From Siphonodentalium dalli (lineage: Eukaryota; Mollusca; Scaphopoda; Gadilida; Siphonodentaliidae), in contig CP136061.1 in assembly GCA_032622095.1 (NCBI GenBank), positions 232,994,944-233,058,943 on the forward strand: a DNA stretch of 64,000 nt. The letters run 5' to 3'. Of this stretch, positions 57,831-64,000 are shown piece after piece (position 1 is the stretch's first letter; every line of letters starts with the position of its first letter). Below the pieces are notes generated by a model that was not told the DNA's origin, did no database searches, and worked only from the letters and a program-made list of their open reading frames with translations. The translations under genes and the position numbers were made by a program.

Positions 57831-59470
57831 CATCTGACTATCATAGTCATTGGTAATGTGATCATTTTTCCTTGATAAGTTGAAATATGAGGGAGGATTG
57901 CATAGCATGCATGGCAACCTGCAGAATGTAGATTTGTATGTATTTATATCGGCATATCAACTGATGCTTGTATTTTTCTTCCAACTCGCTCTGAGATCAC
58001 AACGCAACAGGATTGCATTCGGAATTTCAAGCCCATAAAGCTAGACACTTTAGAATCAAGCTTGCCAAATAAATTTCCATGAACCTCACATGAACTCACT
58101 CAGTTGAACACAAGGAACGATTGTCAAGTTGGAAAATATTCTGTATGTATGGAAGCCCTATATTTTTAATGTGTGGATTTATTATAACTGGACTGATAAA
58201 ATAATCTGAAGATTATTTTAGTCTTTATTACTGGATATCACACCAATAATCAATAGACATGTATTTGTTAGTTTTGAACAGGACAATATATTTTAATATT
58301 ACTGCAACTGCATCTTTCTTATGACTTATTTTCTTACAAACTCCCAAATTTGAACCAGAAACAATTTAGGGCAAATATACATCTACGTGTACATATACAT
58401 ATATCAGGATATAAATATAGGCGATCATGTCAGGCTAGCCATTATTTGTTCTAAAATAATGTACGTGTTAGGGACATTGTAGAACCTTTATACAAAATGG
58501 TGATGCAGCCAATCAAAATTGATGTGGGACTGATAAAGACACAACCTGCTCGACTACCGAATCATACTGATTGATCAAATTGTAGTAACTCAACATCACT
58601 AAACCTGCTTGTGGGCTGAGTATAATTCAATTCAACATTAGAATACCATAAAAACACCCTGTTCTCCCATAAGTTTAAAGAAAATAACACATTGAACTCA
58701 TTTACATGTATATTGCTAATGTGATACATGTATATGTCATTCCATTTATAACCATTTTGGCAACCATCTCACATCAAAGGCCATGAAATCTAGATAACAA
58801 AAGATGAACTACATTCAAATTATATCACCAGGTAACCTTTTTGTATGAGTTTTAGGTTACTGATCAAATACCCTGTAATTGATGATTTCCTCAACATCTG
58901 TGTTATTGGGAAAATGTCTGTTTTTCATTCTACGACCAATATATTCCATCCAAAAACCTTATTTGCAGGGTCAAGAGCTCCCTGAAGGTCAATCCCATCC
59001 GATAATGGTACAGAAAATATCAGAAATGATACCTGTATGTGGCACCGATGGATATAGGTCAATAAAATTATAATTGGGGGCTCAACTTTGAGATAAAAGT
59101 GCTGAATCCCAAAATTGGGGTTCAGGCCCTCAAAAATGGATTTTCTTTTGTTTTTTGGCAATTATCTTAAAAACCATTGACTTTTGGATATGAAAATGTA
59201 TTACTGACCCCCCATAATGTGGCCATTCCGCACATTTTGAGTGGTCACACGACCCCCTATGTCCAACAGTTCTGGAGATATAGTCACGACGGGTGGTAGT
59301 ACTTCACGCAAAAAGGGGCGTGGCCATTTGACCCATTTCGCCGCCAATGGGAAATGTGTTACCAACCAAATATTGTTCGTGTACCTTCAATTAGTGGATT
59401 CATGAAGAGTTTTGCTCTGGACATACAAGTGCATACAAAACCACCATGAGCTACTCTAGTATATATGGTG

Positions 59471-59830
59471 TCAGAATATGAACGGAAACATGCATATAAA
59501 ATGCATCTGTACCACAGCTAACTATACACGAGAAGCAAAAACTATGAACTTCCACTTGTAGCAATTCTATCGAAATTTGCCTGTAAATAGCATGCAATTA
59601 TCTCGCAAGAATCAATTTTACAGGCAAGTTAAGGCAAAGTGTTAGTAGCACCGTTACATGTGGAACTACCGAAATTTTATCCCTCGTGTCGTTAGCTTTG
59701 GTAAATATGCATGTTATACGCTTGTTGATGTTCATATTCTGGCACCACAGGGTTTTCTATGAGAAAATGCCTGCAGAAAATGCAGTGCAAACTTGCCAGT
59801 ATATATGTTTGTACGGTATGTTTTGCAATA
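59471..59830. repeat. Repeat A, right copy
   Basis: Same orientation as 54985-55405, with shared TATGAACGGAAACATGCATA and TGCCTGCANAAAATNC-like landmarks. Internally inverted: CAGAATATGAAC at the left and GTTCATATTCTG at about 59730-59741. Confidence 0.75.
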
Positions 59831-59849
59831 ATCATGCGTGGTGGTTATA

Positions 59850-60090
59850 CAGTAATGCTCTAGGTAATCGACTTCTTAACCACAGCAGAATTATGGGTAA
59901 CTTTTCAGGATTTAGTCGGACATATGGATTGTTGCCATTCATCGGAAAGCTCTCCCCGAGAGCTTTCCGATGAATGGCTCTCCCCGAGAGCTTTCCGATG
60001 AATGGCAACAAGCCATATTTCCGACTAAATCCTGAAAAGTTACCCATAATTCTGCTGTGGTTAAGAAGTCGATTACTTAGAGCATTACTG
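59850..60090. mobile_element. 241-bp near-perfect palindrome flanked by TA
   Basis: CAGTAATGCTCTAGGTAATC at the left and its complement at the right are followed inward by arms of about 115 bp with very few mismatches. The centre repeats CTCTCCCCGAGAGCTTTCCG, itself palindromic. TA flanks both ends (59848-59849, 60091-60092), which fits a Tc1/mariner-type MITE. It inserts next to repeat A. Confidence 0.9.
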
Positions 60091-60408
60091 TATGTGAACA
60101 AATGTGTGTACATTAACTTTTGCCACACATGCACATACGTATTTAAAGAATTCTTATAGCGCTGTCATCAAAATTATGACATGCTGTTGATTAGATGTAA
60201 TATAGCGTGAACAGATAATCCATACTCATCAAGGCAATGCCATTGTCATCATTTTCTCAATGTGATATAAGTATTGATTTTTATCAATGTACGCCGGATC
60301 TCGAGAAAAATAATGTTTAATCAACATGCACTGCGATTGTAAGAACATTAGTCAGGTTTAGCCATTAGCGCGTGTAACGTCTTCACAGTGTCTGTTACTG
60401 TGGTATTT
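60091..60408. other. Short intergenic stretch
   Basis: No supportable feature. Confidence 0.5.
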
Positions 60409-62272
60409 CCATGCATGAGGGAGACCACCCCACCCCCTCTGGCATCCGGCCTAAAATCGGGGGTGGCATCTGGAATACTCCATAACAGAGGGTGGCATCC
60501 GGAATACTATTTATGCCAATTTAGCCCATTTATATAACCCGTTTATAGCTAAACAACGCATCGGTAGTACCAAATGTGCAATTCATTATATATATGACCA
60601 TATACTCAAAGCTAGAATGAAACATGGGAGTGCTATGCAACTATCCCTTTACGTTGCTCCATTCCGTCTCCATACCACAGCATAAAAACCTTCCATGGGG
60701 GAATCTGGGTCGGGTTTTAGCCTCTTCAATGATATTTTTGTTTTGAAATTCGCCACACCCAACGATGCGGCCCACCGAGTAACACCGTACCCATTGATGA
60801 GGGTTTTTTTTAGCTACGATAATGAAATATTGGTTCAATTTGACACAGGCAAACACAAATTCCGCTGTTCCGGGCAGCGTGGTGAACTGAATTCCACCGG
60901 AACGATTAGTCCAGGAGATATTGATCGACCTCTGCACGCCCCCCCCCCCCAGGACCCAACTTCACCCCACTAATTTTCTTTCTTAATGTCTCCTCTAATT
61001 TGTTTCTGTTGTTAACAAGAAAAAAGTGGCCGCAGAGACTCCAGAAAGATGGCGTCCATCATGACGGCCATTTTTTATATGCACCAGGTCTCTTTGATCA
61101 CCATTATATCAAAGATGATATCACATGTGGTCTTGTTTCCGCTCAATGAGTCGATTCGTTATGCATTACAAATTAGCCAGAAATCAGAGACCGGAATGTG
61201 ACTATGACTATTCGGCGCACCTATATACGGTTACTGCCGTTATGGGTGCTTAGTGGATGATGGATTTTGAAATACCACATCACGATTATTAATTGTGGGT
61301 TTCCATTCTACCAGAAGGCTACGACTTATGAGATGGCCTATATTATGTACCGTTTTGTCCATCGAAATAATGACAAAAAGTTTAAATTAGTATGTGATAA
61401 TATCGATTTCTTTTCCATTTCTGGCCATCAGTTTGGTCGCCATCTTGACTGTGAGAATTTGCCAAACTCATTTGAGTACTTCATATACATTTTCCATATG
61501 AACATGTAATTGTGGGCACAAATCGCGTAACAATAAGGCCCATCGTAAGAAAGTAAAGGAATGTGAGCTTGTTTTCAAATTTCGGCCGCCATTTTTTGCC
61601 ATCTTTGCCGCCATTTGGATTCTGGTATCGGATTTTTGGCAAGGGTTGTATATTAGCATAACGAATCGAGCGGAAAACATGTGATATCATTTTCACTATA
61701 ACGGCGATCAAAGAGACCTGGTGCATATAAAAAAAAATGGAGGTCATGATGGACGCCATCTTGTCTGAAGTCTCTGCGGTTAACCGAAAAAAATTAGAGG
61801 AGACATTAAGAAAGAAAATTAGTGGGATGAAGTTGAGTCCTGGTGGAGCAGAGGTCGACCAATATCTCCTGGACTAGATGCCTCAAATTTGAGCGCCATG
61901 TTTACTATGTTAGATTTTCAAGGTCACAAGTCGAAGTCTCAAAAGCGATCGAGTTATCTCTCATACTATACATTTTGCGTTCACCATCTACACTATTGTT
62001 GTCATTGTTTATATTGACGCGGGACTATTGTGAAATGCCGTCGTTCAACGGGTAGGAAAATAAAATTAAATATGTGACAACCATAGTTGAATGCAATAAA
62101 AAAACAGTACTAAATAATATCTGCCATTGTAGGCTAATTTCGGCATCCGGAATACGAAATATACAGGTTTCGGCATCCGGCGTACTGACACTCCGACACA
62201 CTCGGCATCCGGAATACTCTATATTGACCCCGGAATCCGGCGTACGAAAGGGGTGGTCCCCCTCATGCATGG
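60409..62272. mobile_element. 1.86-kb element with inverted ends and large internal foldback
   Basis: CCATGCATGAGGGAGACCAC at the left and GGTGGTCCCCCTCATGCATGG-like sequence at the right are inverted with one indel. GGCATCCGGAATAC-type motifs are repeated near both ends (60441-60500 and 62130-62240) in the same orientation. Further in, arms of about 270 bp (60915-61200 and 61625-61880) are inverted, for example AATTTTCTTTCTTAATGTCT against AGACATTAAGAAAGAAAATT. The central ORF 61267-61509 has no known motif. No TSD was found. Confidence 0.82.
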
Positions 62273-62508
62273 AGGTGAACTTAACGGATAAAGTCACATG
62301 ATTTACGACGTCAAACACGCGTTTATGGATATCGGCCGAACGTGTAGCTATTTCCGCGCCAATAAATGGCATTCTATCCCGTGGATGATTCCCCTCACTG
62401 TTGTTTTATGTGACATAAGCTTTGCCAAACTTTATAGTCACTTTTACTTAGAGTGAGTCACTTTCACAGTGAATCCATTTTGAATTCGGCTGTCAGCAAT
62501 CGAGTCTA

Positions 62509-62631
<123 letters not shown>

Positions 62632-64000
62632 GATTTGTAGCGTTCAACGAAGAAGTTTATCACTTCGTTTTCGACATATTACCGTAACCATCGGCGATAA
62701 AGTATGTTTTAGACCAGAAAAGGAACATTCCAATGGGCAAACCATAGTTTTATGGTAAGTTTGTTATCTCCGAGAAGCGAAAAAGCAAACGTACATAAGA
62801 ACAATCTTAACAGGTCTACCGCTGGCACTTTCCAAGACAAGCAACCGGTGTCTCCAGTGCGAAATGTTTGTGGCCCCAGTTTGAAAATGAGCAAAATGAT
62901 AAGCTCAGGTGCGCACCCACGATAAATAATTTTGATATTGCACATTTTTCATCGAGAATTTACTAAATTATAGGTGTTATAATCGAGCATAATGACATTT
63001 TATCTAACATTTGTGCATTTATCTCTTTGTAGAGCAAATATAGATGTTACCACTGCAAAAATATATATATAGAGCGGCTAAGTATCAAATAGTACCATAA
63101 TCGGTCACTTTATGATGCAAGACTGACATTTGGCATGAATGGCCAGTATATGTGAACTATGAACCAATCACAATGGTCGACATATTTTTTAATTTTAATA
63201 TTTCACTCAAATAAAGGGTGTTGTAGGGCGCCCCGGAAGACTCTTTCCACACACACACACCCACCTCGATCCAACATGGCCGCCATCCAGAGGGATTCAA
63301 ATAGGGTAATTGCATGCCAATTCTCGGCCCTTACTTTACCGATTTAGGTCAAACAACAAGTTACACCGGCGGTGCTGGCAAAGTATGGATGAAATATCTG
63401 CTCGGGTGGGGAAAAAACCCCAACATTTTCATATAAACAAATATAAAGTTATTTCTAAGCAATCGGTTATAACGAGTTTTTGGAAGTCACTATAACGACT
63501 TGTAGAAATAAAAAAAATTACAAGTTGTCTATTTGGGGGTGCGGTGGTGTTTCGGATGGCCTTAATGCGCTTTCGTACTGCTTTACCAAAAATCGGGGAA
63601 CGATTTTGCTCTACGTAAATTAACATGTTTATTCACCACCCTGTGTACCTGGTATCACCAACCCAGCAGGTATGACCAAACCGGACCAAGCGTTTTTTTG
63701 ACAAATGAACATATCCTGCCTCTTATGAATATGTTTATCCCCCATGCAGTTGATGATGGTATCCACTATTCAAAACATAGCTTCGTAAAGCAGAATGTTC
63801 CCCCAATGGGAGAGCGACCAAGTGCGTCTGTGAAGAGTGGTATAACGGTTTGCATTGCATGAGCGTTTCTAACAAAAGTGCATTCGGCTGAAGAGTGGCT
63901 ACCAATGAATTTTGCTCACAGTTTAAAAGACCGCATCGCCCCGTTAATCGACCAGACTCTATGTATCGGAAAACTACAAAACCTTGAAAGGACGTAAACA
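62632..64000. other. 1.4 kb without a recognised gene
   Basis: Short ORFs only. A CA/CACC stretch at 63250-63265 is followed by AACATGGCCGCCATC (63276-63290), a palindromic GGCCGCC word often seen in repeats. No gene is supportable. Confidence 0.5.

Larger units (their letters stand above)
55453..59452. mobile_element. 4.0-kb DNA element with TIRs of almost 500 bp
   Basis: The ends AGCTCATGGTGGTTTTGTAT and its complement are inverted, and ACTCTAGT stands on both sides (55445-55452, 59453-59460), an 8-bp target-site duplication. The inverted repeats are long, about 55453-55930 and 58970-59452, at well over 90% identity by eye. An 8-bp TSD suits hAT, P or Merlin-type elements, but such long TIRs are unusual for them. 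No transposase was recognised in the 3-kb interior, which holds a diverged copy of repeat B (56690-57000). The interior may be captured genomic sequence. Confidence 0.88.

Overview
This is a eukaryotic, metazoan genomic window. The evidence is long non-coding stretches, an intronless rhodopsin-class GPCR, a tRNA-derived SINE, a 5'-truncated LINE with poly(A), a Ty3/Gypsy-like polyprotein remnant, decayed C2H2 zinc-finger units, several families of terminal-inverted-repeat (TIR) elements and large minisatellites. The base composition is AT-rich with frequent TACATGTA-type words. This suits a marine invertebrate, perhaps a mollusc or other lophotrochozoan, but the assignment is an impression and was not tested.

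Layout. 0-3.7 kb: a broken Gypsy gag-pol remnant on the minus strand, with a 1,895-bp DNA element inserted cleanly in gag. 3.7-15 kb: palindromic repeats, a TTAA-flanked element at 6.0 kb, an uncharacterised frameshifted ORF at 7.9-8.6 kb, a GC-rich coding-like relic at 9.6-9.9 kb and small tandem repeats. 14.8-17.2 kb: hairpin-rich MITEs. 20.6-24.4 kb: a 3.8-kb element with CACTG termini that carries two further elements inside it. 25.2-28.6 kb: a decayed C2H2 zinc-finger array on the minus strand whose core has become a perfectly phased 84-bp satellite, followed by a foldback enclosing telomere-like repeats. 29.4-33.5 kb: a roughly 440-bp tandem repeat, a SINE and a 61-bp minisatellite with higher-order structure. 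34.67-35.69 kb: the one convincing intact protein gene, an orphan class-A GPCR. 36-39.4 kb: foldbacks. 39.7-43.7 kb: two abutting satellites, a near-perfect 22-bp array and a 59-bp array. 44-47 kb: a LINE inserted in an older repeat, and a second copy of the hairpin MITE. 47.6-50.2 kb: a pair of perfect 46-bp inverted repeats around diverged repeats. 51-55 kb: a dispersed repeat and a GC-rich TIR element. 55-60 kb: a 4.0-kb element with TIRs of almost 500 bp, flanked by direct copies of another repeat. 60-62.3 kb: another TIR/foldback element, then a CT microsatellite and unexplained sequence to the end.

There is no operon-like or pathway organisation. The window is a repeat-dominated region holding one apparently live receptor gene. 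Its main interest is how the repeats formed: nested insertions with readable target-site duplications, satellites born from coding sequence, and an unusually high density of long hairpins. Coordinates of elements were read by eye from terminal repeats and may be off by a few bases.
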